A stretch of 64,000 nt of DNA from assembly GCA_019915015.1 (NCBI GenBank), contig JAHBBC010000008.1:868001-932000 (forward strand), written 5' to 3'. Both the position numbers and the translations under genes were made by a program. The stretch is from Auriscalpium vulgare. Taxonomy: Eukaryota > Basidiomycota > Agaricomycetes > Russulales > Auriscalpiaceae. Numbering within the stretch: position 1 is the first letter of the stretch; each line of letters opens with the position of its first letter. Shown piece after piece: positions 32,738 to 44,828 of the stretch. Below the pieces are notes generated by a model. The model had not been told where the DNA came from, searched no databases, and saw nothing but the letters and a program-made list of their open reading frames with translations.

Positions 32738-34069
32738 ATGGAAGGCCCCCCAACTGTTGGCGTGAAGATCCCCATCCCACCTGAGTATGATAGGCCGCTC
32801 GGCGCATTGGGTAAAGAAGAAGACTGGTGGACCGAACATCGCGACTGGCTTGCTACGTGTGGCTACCAACTCAGGCGTCGCTATCAAGCCGACTGGACAC
32901 CGTCTTTCAAGCCAGGTGATTGGCCCGATAACTACGAAGATGGAGTCTCCATATATGTGAGCTTTCTGCAAACATGTCAGGCTGGAGACGCTCAGTCGTC
33001 TCCCAGAAACCCGTCCTGGACGCCACACGCATCGTGAACGGAGTTGAGCAAGACGTCATTCTGAAAAGGCCACCCGCTCGCGCCGGATCGGAAGAAGTGG
33101 AGACGTTCGAGCTCTTGACGTCCGAACCTCTCGCCGCGGATCCCCGGAATCATACCGCTCCTCTGCTCACTGTACTGCAGGTACCAGACGAGCCCGAGAA
33201 GCGCTTGCTTGTTATGCCGCTCTTCAGGCTCTTCGACAGCCCCAAATTTGAGACATTTGGGGAGGCCATCGCTTTCTTCACGCAGATATTTGAGGTACGT
33301 AGCTCTGTTTATGACGTAGCGTGTCGTTATTTGACGAAACCACATCCCAAGGGCATCCAATTCATGCACGAGCATCGCATTGCGCACAGGTAAGGATAGT
33401 CTTTACATCGCTTTGCCATAGCGCCAGATAGTTTGCAGGGATTGTACGCACAACAATATCATGATGGATCCAACTGGCATGTACTCAGTTGCATTCCATC
33501 CGGCAAAGCAGAATATGCGTCGCGATTGGAAGGGCAAGGCGAAGCCTCGTCGCACCCGCACGCAGCTGCGTCCCCGGTATTTTCTCATCGATTTTGGTCT
33601 GTCTCGCTTCTACCCTCAGAGCGCTGGCGACGCGCCTATGGACCTTCCCGTGCAGGGTGGCGACAAATCCGTCCCCGAGCACGTCAATTACCATGATCCC
33701 TGCGACTCGTTCGCCGTGGACGTCTACTACCTCGGGAATTTAATCCGCGAGGAGTTCATGATGGTAAACACTTACCCACTCTGTCTCCCTTTGTCTCTGA
33801 AGACTATTTGGCAGCGGTACCACGGGTTTTCCTTCATGCGCCCTCTGGTGGAAGACATGGTCGCGCGCGACCCTTCCAAGCGGCCGAAGATGGACGAAGT
33901 TGTAGCCCGCTTCAAGGAAATCCGGGAGTCGGTGAACTTCTGGAAGCTGCGCTCGCGCATGGTTCCCAGGAAGGAGTGGCGCATCGTCGGCTTCCCGAGG
34001 TCGCTGGGTCACTGGTATAGTCGCCTGGGATACATCATGACGAGGAAACCTGCCATCCCCGATTCATAG
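32738..34069 (+). CDS. Protein kinase-like gene 2 (374 aa), intact
   Basis: Five exons join with consistent phases to 375 codons: 32738-32956, 33007-33294, 33352-33389, 33439-33763 and 33815-34069. The N-terminal exon encodes a Trp-rich segment (EEDWWTEHRDWLATCGYQLR). The kinase fold follows, with the beta-3 Lys (VILKRPP), an alpha-C Glu (SEEVETFELL), the catalytic loop H-R-D-C-T-H-N-N, DFG in FLIDFGLSRF, and GGDKSVPEHVN in place of a canonical APE. No glycine-rich loop is visible. This layout is that of the small, multicopy Agaricomycete kinase family with unknown substrates. The tiny 38-nt exon 3 is shared by all three copies here. It is presumably a soluble Ser/Thr kinase. The duplicated block begins 90 bp after its stop. 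Confidence 0.85.
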
Positions 34070-34158
34070 CACGTCCTTCGTACATCTCTCATGTGTCCGT
34101 ATACATCTTTCCGCACTGTCAGTTCCCATGTTTCAGCGGTTGTCCCAATTCTATGCTG

Positions 34159-37100
34159 CTCATTTCAAGCTGCCGATTTTCACCGCAGTGCCATACACTA
34201 ATCGCTGGGCGATACAATGTGTCATACATTTGTTTTCGAACCTACTACTGGACAAACACGGCTGCGCAGGTCACTCTACGAGTGTGCCGTAATAGCGGGT
34301 GCTCGTGTGGGCAATTCCGTTCCGCACAGCTCCACGAGGCAAGCCCGGACCGCGACAACGTGGCCGCTGCTAAGCGACACGGTGTTGCAGAACGGATTCC
34401 GGAAGGCTGAGAATCGCAAGCACATCGTTGTCGAAACTAACAATTGAGACCGTCCAGTCAGTACTCGGAGTCGCCGTCTGTGGGCCGATGAGCTTTGGTC
34501 GTAAGAAGACCCGTAGCGAGGAGTTTAGCCTCGTGGCGCATGCGTAGTAGCGAACGCACGAAAGACGACGGAGGCTCTGTCAGGGAGCGAAAGAGAAGCG
34601 AGCGGAAGACAGCAGCGAGGCGAGCACAAGCTCCTCCAGCGGCGGCACTGCGGATGACAAGAGGGATCTTGAGACCGCTGCGTCGGTTATTAGTCGTGTG
34701 ATACATAACGAATACTCATAAGTACACGCGATTCTCGCCATCTTGAGCGGTGCCATCACTGAAAGATATCAGAAATTTCCCGTTGGGCACACAAGGTCGC
34801 CATTTGACAGCATCGTTCTATCTATGAGAGCATCGCCGAAGTGCCAGAAGAATTCGACGTAAGACAAAACGAGGACAATTGAGAGATACGCCGCACGTAG
34901 GAAGAAACCAAGTGCACTGCACTCAGAAGTTGCGTGCCACGGAAGTGGTATATGAGCCGCGGGGTGCGACCAGCGAGAAGAAGGTCTGTCACCCTTGAGA
35001 CAAGGGAGAATGTCACTCACCCGTGTCGTCGCCGTGAGTCCGCTTGGCCCCATTGATAACGCTTCGAGAGCGAAAATACAGTTTTCTTTCTTCGGTATTG
35101 GAATCAAGGGATCCCTCAGAATACTGCGCGACACGCTGCCTTCTCAGCGCCGGCTCAACGCGGTCGTGCCGAGCGGAGTCCGAACGGCACCGACAACGTG
35201 GCCACCCGCATACCTTCAATACTGCGGCCACCTTCGTGTGCGACAATGCAAGTGAGGATCCAAGGACAGGCAGTACCTGCAGGAAGCTTCAGAGACGTAT
35301 CTATGCAAAACGACCGGTTGAAGATACACGTACTTCGGTCACGGACCCTCGCATACCCAGGCTGAGAAACCGGCGTGTAAGCAAGCGCAAGAGTGCGCAT
35401 TCTTGGTGGCTTCGTCCTCGCGTTGGCTGTCGGCAGCCGTTTTGCGCAGACTGGCCCAAGCGGGAGGATGCAAGACAGAAATGGAAGCTATGCGCAGGAC
35501 TGAGTTCATGCGAGCTATGCACAGCCAGGCGTCCGATCGGTATACATAGAGCGAGAGAAGGCTGGCGCTGACGAAAGTACTTGCTCCGACGATTCAGTAC
35601 TTTGAAGCTGTGCGTGCGGGTAGCTAGTATAGCTCGGCAGAGATAAGCTACATAGATCGGAGGATCGAACAGTACGACAAGGTCCCAGTGCATCAGTCAG
35701 CTCAAAGCACCGGAGACGCGGAGTGGAGAAGGTCGCCAGAGTTCGATGACAGCTGCAGGAGCTGTGCATGCTAGATATAGACCAAATCTGCGCACTTAAT
35801 GAAGAGTCATTAGGAGTCGGACACATACATTCAAAATGACGAGCATACCGCAATGTAACGACCTAGCAACTTCTCCGCATCCTAGATCCACCCACCGGAC
35901 GCCCTATCCCAGCACATGCTTGATGGCACACGGTGCCCTTTCATATGATAGTGTCGGACCGCATCTGAATGCGTGTAAGTACTTCAAATCCGATAGCCAG
36001 AAGACGATGCCTACTGACCGCACAGGGCGGGGGTAGCACTTCGAGTCGCTTCAAACGTTGCGATGGCCAGCATCGTCTATTCCGTTCACCAATACCGCCA
36101 CCCATGCGCCCTGATCCTTTGCTTTCTGTCTTCGATCTCCGCCCGGTTTCGGTCTTCGAGCTTCAGGTAAAGATTGGCGTGCGTCGATGTGATGCGCATC
36201 CTAGAGACAACTTTGCTAGCTGGCGGAAGCTGTGCGACGCTGTGCGAGCGTAGATAAAAGCAAGGAAGAAGAGACTCCGAGCGTTCTGACTGGCAGCAAC
36301 AACGAAGTCCTCCGAGTCGAACGACACGAATCAAAGGGGGACGCACATTTACTGTTCCCTGTACCCCGCATATCATATGGATAGTATGCAGTAACGTTGC
36401 CAGCGAGTGCGCTCTTGAGGATGCCAGTCGATGAGGAGGGCAAAGTTGAGGTAGCGGAGCAAAGTCGGATAATCGGGCGACTGCGGCGTGATTGCCGGAA
36501 TCGCCGAAGCCATCACCGACGTGCCGCCGCGGCCGTTACACAGTCACCTACTTACCCTTTCCAGCAACTCCCCTAGAGTCTTTGAGCACGCAAGGCATTC
36601 AAAAATCGTGTCGGAGGAGGTGAATGAGGGGAGGGAAATAGTAACGTGCGTGGTTTCATTGTGATAATGACGCTACTCTACGCGCAGGACCAGTGTCGAC
36701 TTATGCAGCCATCTTGTCCTCCACGATGCGAAGAACAACCCAGGTCCTCCCAGGAGTGCTGGAGGAGTACGCAAGTAACAGTCATCACAGTGCATTCTCG
36801 TCACCTGGCCTGCGCGCCGACTCGAAAAGATGCCGAGCAAGACCGCTTTTCCCTCCAGGCTCCTGCGCCGACCTCTTCTTGCCCTCGCCTGATCGACATA
36901 TCCACGGTCAAGCGCCTCCTGTGACTTGTCAATACACCAGCCCGCCGTTGTAAGCCCATTTTACGACCCATCTGCTGTCATCCTGGTGAGCACGACAAGT
37001 TTTTACCTCCGCCTCGCGCACTAAATACTTCACGCGTCTTCATCAGAGATCGCACTGCATGAACGCTACGGTCATGCTTTTATGACATCTTGCAACACCA

Positions 37101-39383
37101 GGCGTACTCCCGTAATCGGCACGGCGACTTAGAGGAGGGCTGGGTAGACGCGAAGGCACAGGGCACCTACGGCATGGCGGCGATATCGGTGAGCACACTC
37201 AACTTGGGGGCGTTCAACGCCTTTTCTGTGGCGTCCACCGCGTCTGCTGCATCCAATGTTCTCCTCCGTGGCCCGCGGAACATTCTGCAGGATGCATGGA
37301 CGAGGAACACAAGAGCGGCGGCCGACGGTAAGGGTCCGGGAGATGGTGCCGTCGTGGTGCTGGCAATGGAGATGGAGCCGGTATTTAGGTGACGCAGTCG
37401 GCATCAGTCGAGTTCAGGAGAGCAGGCGATGAGGGGACGTGCCCCATCTGTGGAAACCAGCGTGTGCCCAGGTTGTCGGCTAATCACAGATGGAGGAGCG
37501 AGATCCGAGTCTGCGAGAGGTTCGATGAGCTACGCCAGTCTCAGCGTCAACGCGCTCGCGTTCGCGCTACCATCAACACGCCTCAAGATCGTCCTCGAGG
37601 TGAGATCCCCTTGTACGGGAACGCGGCAGGACGGTTCGTCAAAGCACCTAGCAAGCGGGGCTATCGCTTGGGCATCCGGGCACTCGGCCTCCGGCGTGCA
37701 AGATGAACGTATGTGCTGCAAGCCAAACGTGCTTCATTGACACCATCGGTAAGGAGAGGACCTCTGTGGAGCTGCTGGACATTCGGCTGCTGGCGGGAAG
37801 ACCACGCCTGCGAACTAAGTAAGCCCGTCCCGCCTAGAACACGGTTGTTTCTGCCTACCTTAAAGATCATATCACCTCGTGCTTCCAGGAGACCGTCGCG
37901 GCCAGGTTAGAGCATCACGGTTTGCAAAATGCCTGCCTTCAAGACACCGCTGGGCAAAGTATGGATGGGAAATATCATTGGTGAGGTATATGTGGCAACC
38001 TGTCGCATGGTGAAATCTACAGTCTCTCTATGACTCCCTGTTTACTTACCTTCTACACGTAGGATTTCTGCGTGCCGTAGATTCGTGCGGAGCGAGAAAG
38101 TCCTCACAGCTGGCGGGCGGAAAGCGGCCTTGGCCTGTAGCTCGCTGAGAAATAATCTCGGCGCTCGGAGTCGAGACAATCTCACCGTATTCTGACAACA
38201 AGGAATAACGGAAGGCGGTACGTCGTTCATACGTCGCCCATCACTCACCTCCATTGTTGAGTCTTCAGAAGCTTTGTCTTCCAGATCGTATCCTCGGTTT
38301 CAAAGGCGCCGTGCTCACGTCGACGGCATGCCCGCGGCGGTGTTGCAATGGCTGAAAGGAGAATTATTGTAGTACTCAAAGGGAACAAGACCCGAAACTG
38401 CAAGACAGGGCGGTGTGCTGCGTACGTTCGTCGTGATCCCCGCTCTCGCGCCCAGTCTCGCTTACGTCGACACTGTCCAACCGCGCGCGCCTCCTCGCAG
38501 CGCTCACTTCGGAGGCAGCTTCGTCCGGCGTGGCCGTCAACACAGCAGCGGTAGGCATTTACGGTATCAGGCGAAGCGATCCAGGCGGCCAACAAGAAAG
38601 AATGACGGTAGGGATGTTTCGCTTAATTTCAGGAGGCGAAATCATTTGAATACGACCCTGGCCGCCATGTCCCTGGGGCGCTCGTTGTAGACGCACAATG
38701 CAACAATTTGCGAGGACGGAGCAATTGATAATTGTTTCTCTTCAGGCAGTTTTGAGAAAGAAGAGACTGGCATGCGGCTTGTGGCGTGTGGGGTACATGC
38801 CATGATCGATGTCGGCATTGTTGCGGAAAGGGAAAAGGTCCGTGTACATTACATGAACGTGCGAGTATGGCGCGTACCCTATGCCAGTGCGGCAGATGAC
38901 CTCGCAGGCCGCTCGAGGCCACTTCTGCTGGAGTGGCACAATTGTCACAGGGCGCCGGGATGCGGTCGCGTGAACTACATCACCGGGAAGCTGGAAACAG
39001 CCGAGCTCGCCGTCTGCTAGGTCTGGATGAGAACGATCGGCGGACTGTAACACTGAATCGAGAACATGGGACGTGGCAGCTCACAATCGCACGGTTCATT
39101 CATCATGGAAGAAGAAGGGTGCGTAGTAGGGCGACGTAGACATCAGCCTGTGCAGCGCGATCATCACGGCTCGTCAGCTACCAGAAGCTGCGCAAGGTCC
39201 CCGATCACTGGCCTTTACCTATCTATGAGAAGATCGCCGAGATGAATTTATGATATGTCTGAAGACGGACAATGGGAAGTCAGACGAGGGCGTCAAGCAC
39301 GTAGACATTGTGCATCTTACCCACCGTGCTGGGAATCTGTGCACCGCAAAAGTTGTATGAGCGGCGGAAAGGACGCGCACTAG
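34159..39383 (+). repeat. Large direct duplication, copy 1
   Basis: About 5.2 kb here match 58782-64000 in the same orientation, with scattered substitutions and small indels (visually well over 90% alike, not computed). The left border is sharp at CTCATTTCAAG. The right border cannot be fixed because copy 2 runs off the window at the base matching 39383. The largest difference is near 35140-35215 against 59765-59820. No long ORF is shared by both copies, and intron-like signals occur in many places. I recognise no domain, so the block may be a decayed transposon or a host segment. Confidence 0.9.
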
Positions 39384-39844
39384 CTCCAAGCGAAGATGCC
39401 CGGAACTTCTGCCGCGCACAGTCATTCTTCAGAGCCGCCAGCACAACGCTACAAGGTTCTCGGGAATCGCAAGCTGAAACGTTCACAGCACAGTTCCCCT
39501 GGATCCGGTCAGCGTGTTCACCTCGAGGCGCTTTCAGAAACAAAACAACGAGTGCGAGCGACCAGAGAAGCTCGACGATCACTTGCAGGACGCGGAAGAG
39601 GGGCCGCACATACGGTGGTCGTGAACCAAGATGGCACCGAGTGACAGCGGGGCGGAATAGCGCCGAAAACGCGGTGGCTCGATATTCTCAGCTTTCGCCC
39701 CGTACGTGCTTCGGTAGAGGAACTGAATGATTTCCTAATAAAACTCGGGGCATATTCAATGAGAGGAATGGAGACCTGGGCACGACCGTAAAGACAGTAA
39801 GTAGTGGGTATGAGTTAAATGTGAGCCAAGAGCGCCGAGGACTA
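39384..39844. other. Stretch between the duplicated block and kinase 3
   Basis: These 461 bp hold no gene I can support. They probably include the 3' UTR of the minus-strand kinase. The right border of the duplication may lie here. Confidence 0.3.
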
Positions 39845-41271
39845 TTACGTTTGCGAGACAGGTTCATCTCGAGGCATAGCCAGAGCCGGAGTACGCGTGA
39901 TGATGTACCCTGTCGTGCGGTAGACGTGACGAATCCACCTGAACGGACCCAAGATGAAAGAATCCTTCCTGCCGACAAGGCGAGAGCGTAGCTTCCAAGT
40001 TGTGAGCGCGGCGCTGATCTCAGCAAACCTGGACACGACAACGCTGATCGTCGGCCGCAAGTTCGGGTCGTCCTGCACCATATCGGCAACGAGAGGCTCG
40101 AGGAACTCAAAGCCGTAGTACTTCTGCCCGGGACAGTGAGAAAATGCATTTATTTGAAAACATTGGTATCGCTCACACCTTCATGAAATCCTCGCGTAAC
40201 ATGTTTCCGAGGTAGTAGATGTCTGTCGGGAAGGGATTTTGTGGGGGTACGTTTGGGAAGTTGCGGAACTCTGGGACGGACTTGTCTCCGCCGCGGATAG
40301 CAAAGTCCAAGGGTGGGCCGACCGCAGGATCGAAGTATTTTGTCGAGCCGAAGTCGATGATGTAGTAGCGAGGTGGACGCTGAGTGCGCGTATATGACTT
40401 TGCAAACCAATGGTAGTTGAGGGTACGGTTCTTCTTGATCGGGTGGAAGGAGTTCGGATACATTCCGCTGGGGTCAACGACAATATTCTGGCCGGTACAG
40501 TCCCTGCACGCGATCATAAGTACTCAACTCAGTCACATGCAGTAGAGCGATACCTGTGCGCAATATGGAGCTTGTGCATATATTCAATTCCCTGCCCGGC
40601 GGATGAGTGTCCTCGCAATGTGGCAGGAGAGAGCAAGGACTTACCTCAAATATCTGATGGATAAAGGCCACAACCTCTCCAAACGTTCGAAACCGCGGGT
40701 TGTTGTACGGGCGCATCCTAGGATATACGAGCGTCGGCATAGGCTCATCCGGGAATTTGAGCGTATCTTCGAGGGGGATGCAGTGATTCTTGTGAGCCAG
40801 TCGATGCGGCTCAGACGAAAACAGCTTTGACATCTCCTCCTCGAACACGCATGGCTCAGGCACCAATTTGAGGACGACTTGCTTCCCATCTACGACACGG
40901 GTAGCATCCATGATAGTGGGTGTCTGGTATGATCAGTTGCTGTCGCCACTGTCGTGTAAAAGACTCACCGGGTTGAACTGGCCATCCTCGAACCAGCTCC
41001 GCGGCAGCCTCCACCGGGTCCATGAAGGCTTCCAGCCCTCACGATAGCGAGGACGAAGCCTATATCCCGCCGCCTCTATTACTTTCTGATTTGTAAGCCA
41101 GGGTCTCTCGTATTTAGGAAGGTGTGCTGGGTTTATCTTCATCATCGTGCTGTCAGTCATGTCGACGGTGCTCAAGAACGCCCTGACACGCTCATCCAGC
41201 AGTCGGTGCTCTTCGGCTATAGCTGCCTTCCTTTCGCGTTCAGCGGCCTTCCTTTCGCGTCTGGACGTCAT
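39845..41271 (-). CDS. Protein kinase-like gene 3 (407 aa), intact
   Basis: Five exons give 408 codons in consistent phase: 41271-40969, 40923-40645, 40591-40554, 40503-40179 and 40123-39845. The ATG at 41271 begins a basic, Arg/Glu-rich helix (MTSRRERKAAERERKAAIAE) that the other copies lack. The kinase core keeps the beta-3 Lys (VVLKLVP), H-R-D-C-T-G-Q-N, YIIDFGSTKY and GGDKSVPEF. Intron positions, including the 38-nt third exon, are the same as in the gene at 32738-34069, so the two are paralogues. All catalytic residues are present and the gene looks functional. The substrate is unknown. Confidence 0.85.
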
Positions 41272-41284
41272 GGCAGTATGAGAG

Positions 41285-41380
41285 CGAGTGAAGCAGGAGG
41301 GGGAGGGCAGGCGGAGGCGAAGGGGGAGGCAGAGGGGGAGGGGAGGGGAGGGCAAATGGAAGGGAAGGGGGAAAGCACAG
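41285..41380 (-). promoter_or_regulatory. Pyrimidine-rich core promoter of kinase 3
   Basis: Read on the coding (minus) strand, about 95 bp directly upstream of the ATG are almost pure C/T. That is a usual feature of basidiomycete core promoters. The plus strand therefore carries many runs of three to five G, which could fold as a G-quadruplex. Confidence 0.45.
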
Positions 41381-41754
41381 GTATCCGAGAAGACAACGCG
41401 TTGAGTGCCGTACGCGCGCCAATGTTTCGGCGCCGACCCTGAGAACAACATGAAACGCTGCCGATCTGTCGTTGCGAGGTCGGTCCACTGCCAGAGCCAA
41501 TCAGTCCAGAGGCGCCTCTACTTTTGTTCTCTTACTTTTGGAACAACGGTCTAGTCGCGGCTGAGCCATTCGTGCCGAGGAGCGCATGGAAAAGTCCACG
41601 GATTCTTACTCCCCCAGTGGCCATCATATAAAACCACGACGTATGTCAATCCGTTCACCATCAGTGTATCCGCCTCAGCAATCCGCTCTCTCCTGGCACT
41701 CCAACCTGCTCACTTTGACCCCTCCCACTACGCGAAACCTCTTCGACTCATTAA
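41381..41754. other. Divergent intergenic region
   Basis: The region lies between the minus-strand kinase and the plus-strand gene starting at 41755, and probably holds both promoters. It includes a CT-rich stretch (about 41695-41735) shortly before the ATG at 41755. Confidence 0.35.
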
Positions 41755-43095
41755 ATGGCTGCGATCTCACCCGAAGCAGAGAAATTACTGTCCAGGATCC
41801 TGGGTCGTTTGTTCGACGATGCCCTTGCCAAACTCTCGCCTAAACAGCGCTTCCGGGAGGCGAACAGTAACGCTGATGAGATCAAGTTGTTAATAGCTCA
41901 ATTTGGGGCTCTAATGCCCAAAGTAACTCGAGACAAAATGGAATATTTGTTGGTGGAGTATGCCTTCAACTTCTCTTCGGCAACAGCTACTCATTCGCTA
42001 GTCACCAGAGTTACCGAGAAGAGAAAGAAGCTAGAGGAAGGCGATATTTCTATGCGCACATTCTTCCAAATCCGCAAGTATGAGAAAATAACATACAAGG
42101 CAAAATGTGCCGTTCGGGTACGTATCTCAGCCTTTGTATCCATCTGCGCAAGCTATACTTATTTTATCATATTCTATGTATCTGGCAGATAGCTTCGGAT
42201 GCTTATCAAGATACTGTTACTCGGAGGATTTTGCGTGACGGCCTCAATGGGAGTCCGGCTGGAGCTCCGCCGCAGCAGTCTGCGGCGCCAACGGCGCCTT
42301 TTAACAGTCCGCAGAGTGCGAATCATAACATCTCTGTGGGCATAACTACCAATCCTAGCTCCGGCGGCGGTCAGTCTGCGGGGCCGACGGGGATTTTACA
42401 GAGTCCGCAGGGTGCCAATATAAACATCTCCGTGGGTGTAACCAGCCATGCTGGCTCAGGCGGTGAGTAACGGTGATAGTTGTGACGCATGGGATTGCAC
42501 ATGCTGAAAACACTGGTTGGCAGAGCCGTCCCTTGCAGTGCAAGCTAGCATTCCAGCGGGTGGCACTTCTACGCTGTACATTGTCTCTCACGTAAATGCT
42601 CCGATGGCAGTAGGATCGATCGGCACTCCTTCCGGGACGGCCAACTCGACAGGTGAGCCTAGTTCTGCTCTAACGCGGATATCGACACTGAAATTCAGGC
42701 GTGAAGCGACAGTGACAACTGACGTTGAAAGCGCAAGGCCGGCACTGAGTCAAACAGACCTCGGACATGTTTCCGACAGACGTGCAGAGGTGCGTTTCTC
42801 TCTGATAGCTTTTCCCTCAATTGCGAGGCGGTGCAAATTTTTTTGACCGATAACAATTTTTTGATAGATTGCCCGCGCGTCGAACAACCTCGACACCAAC
42901 CAAGTGAACGATAGCCCGACTGATGCCGCGGACACCGACCCCTCCAGTGCTTCAGAGGCGCCTTCCGAAGACACCCCAGTTTTCTCAGTTTCTATGTCCG
43001 CAGACATGCAGGATGTGAGTCTTACTGGTTGGCGACAAACAGATTCGTTTGGCTACGACCTTGAATACGATTCCGTATTCGGAAATGCCTGGTAG
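41755..43095 (+). CDS. Hypothetical protein, 376 aa
   Basis: Four exons with canonical introns give 377 codons in one frame: 41755-42117, 42189-42462, 42524-42789 and 42868-43095. The N-terminal ~130 residues are a helical domain (MAAISPEAEKLLSRILGRLF; EKRKKLEEGDISMRTFFQIR). The middle is Ser/Gly/Pro-rich and contains two related repeats (FNSPQSANHNISVGITTNPS and LQSPQGANINISVGVTSHAG), so part of exon 2 arose by internal duplication. The C-terminus is acidic and ends with Trp. I see no signal peptide or membrane segment. The family is not recognised. Because all four exons stay in phase, I take it as a real gene. Confidence 0.65.
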
Positions 43096-43311
43096 TGATG
43101 TCCGCCTCCGCCTCCGCGCGCTGTCGCATCAACTTGCATAGGACTACAGCAGTATTGATTAGGTGTGGCTGGCCACTTATTTATCTGTTGTACGATACCC
43201 ATTATGTATCCCGGACTCTTGTTACTATTCTGAATCAATCGTCGTTGCTGGTATGTCTCGATCAAAGTCGCTTGCATCCCCTTCTTCCATCATTAGAGGG
43301 CATGAGCGAAT

Positions 43312-43358
43312 CCATAGCCCATAGCCCCATAGGCTAGCCCCATAGCCCCATAGCCCCC
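43312..43358 (+). repeat. CATAGCCC microsatellite
   Basis: About five tandem copies of a CATAGCCC-type unit, with one interruption (GGCTAG), lie just downstream of the hypothetical gene. Confidence 0.8.
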
Positions 43359-44129
43359 GCAACAATTCGCAGATTTCATGTCTGGTCATCCAGGGAGTAG
43401 TAGAAATGTCAGAATGGACCATCGGCTGACCGCCGCAACAAGGAGTCTCCACCTGGAAAGCAGTACTTCACGCTCACCGTCGTAAGCCTCTTCGGTAGCA
43501 GTAAGGTCTTGCCGTTCCGACTGTTCTCGCGGCGTAGTGTCGCATCTCGCAAACGTTGGTATTGCGGTAGCGTGCTCGATAACCCATCATGTATTGTTCT
43601 TGTTAGATAACATAGGCAGCTGGTGTTTCTGATAACTACTGGGTTCCTACCAGTCGTCAGACATTTTCAGTCCAAACTTCTAGCTTCCATCTGAACTCTA
43701 GGAGGATGTGGCTAGGGAAATGTGTGCTCTTAGTGTACTGTGGCCACAGGAAAATTGAACCCGGCAGGTGCAGCCACAGTTGAAGTGCCGGCGTAGCGTG
43801 TGTCACTAGATACGGAGTTAGTAGCGGAAACTGGACACTGCCTGGTTGGACCACCCACAGCACGTGTGGATACACGTACCACTGTACAAAGACAAAGGAA
43901 AGGAGGTATATGCAGTGCAAGCGAGTGACAGATGTAGTGCAGCAGAGTGAAAGGGCCGGGTGGCGTCATGTAGCGGAATTGCTGAAAGTCGGACCCAGCT
44001 CCCACGCCGCAACTTCCTCTGTGCGCTCGCTCATTTTGCCTCCATGGATGTTCATGGTTTGAGGCCTCTAGAAAGCCTCCAAGACTCCGCGGCCTTTTTG
44101 TCTCCGTGTCATGTAAAATGTTCAATGCC
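43359..44129. other. Stretch without a recognised gene
   Basis: I see no supported coding frame. The sequence lies between the microsatellite and the minisatellite. Confidence 0.3.
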
Positions 44130-44670
44130 AGCCCGCCGCACGGAGCCGGCGAGTGAGTGGGCGAGTGAGTCGGACTGGTCGCGATGCGCCGCTCCGGTGG
44201 CTTCGTGCGTACATTTTTTCCTTCGTCCTGCCCCATGCGCTAAATTGGGTGGTTTTCTGCCCGGCCACGGTCAGTTCTCCAGATCTCAAGTGCCTGCGGG
44301 ACGCACGGAGCGAGCGAGTCGGACTGCACCCGCACGGAGCGAGCGAGTCGGACTGCACCCCGGAGGTCGCGATGCGCCGCCCCGGTGGCTTCGTGCGTAC
44401 TTTTCCTCCTTCGTCTTGCCCCATGCGCTGCACTGGGGGGTTTTCTGCCCGGCCACGGTCAGTTCTCCAGATCTCAAGTGCCGGCGGGACGCACGGAGCG
44501 AGCGAGTCGGACTGCACCCGGGAGGTCGCGATGCGCCGCCCGCGGTGGTTATGTGTGTGCTTTTCTTTCTTCGTCTTGCCCCATGCGCTGCATGGGCTGG
44601 TTCCCCGCCTGGCCACGGTCAGTTCTCCCGATCTCAAGTGCCGGCGGGACGCACGGAGCGGGTGAGTCGG
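44130..44670 (+). repeat. Minisatellite, about 160-185 bp unit, three and a half copies
   Basis: GCGATGCGCCGC recurs near 44182, 44369 and 44528. Each copy is followed by a conserved block ending GCCACGGTCAGTTCTCC and CACGGAGCGAGCGAGTCGG. The second interval carries an extra 28-bp duplication of the CACGGAGCGAGCGAGTCGGA block near 44315-44345. The ORFs here merely reflect its GC content. Confidence 0.85.
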
Positions 44671-44828
44671 TGGACGCTTATCCGTTGATATGACAAGTGG
44701 CGCGTAGTGAGATCCTGTCATTTCTCGAATAGCTTCAAAACCTACTGTGATTATTGTTCGATTTGTAAGTCATAAGCCTACGCCGCCGCATATTTAATTC
44801 CGAACAGGCGGAACATAATACTATAAAA

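Noticed and set aside
34159..39383. The 5.2-kb duplicates as giant LTRs of one element
   Set aside because: They do not begin with TG, no gag-pol lies between them, and the DNA between them contains unrelated host genes.
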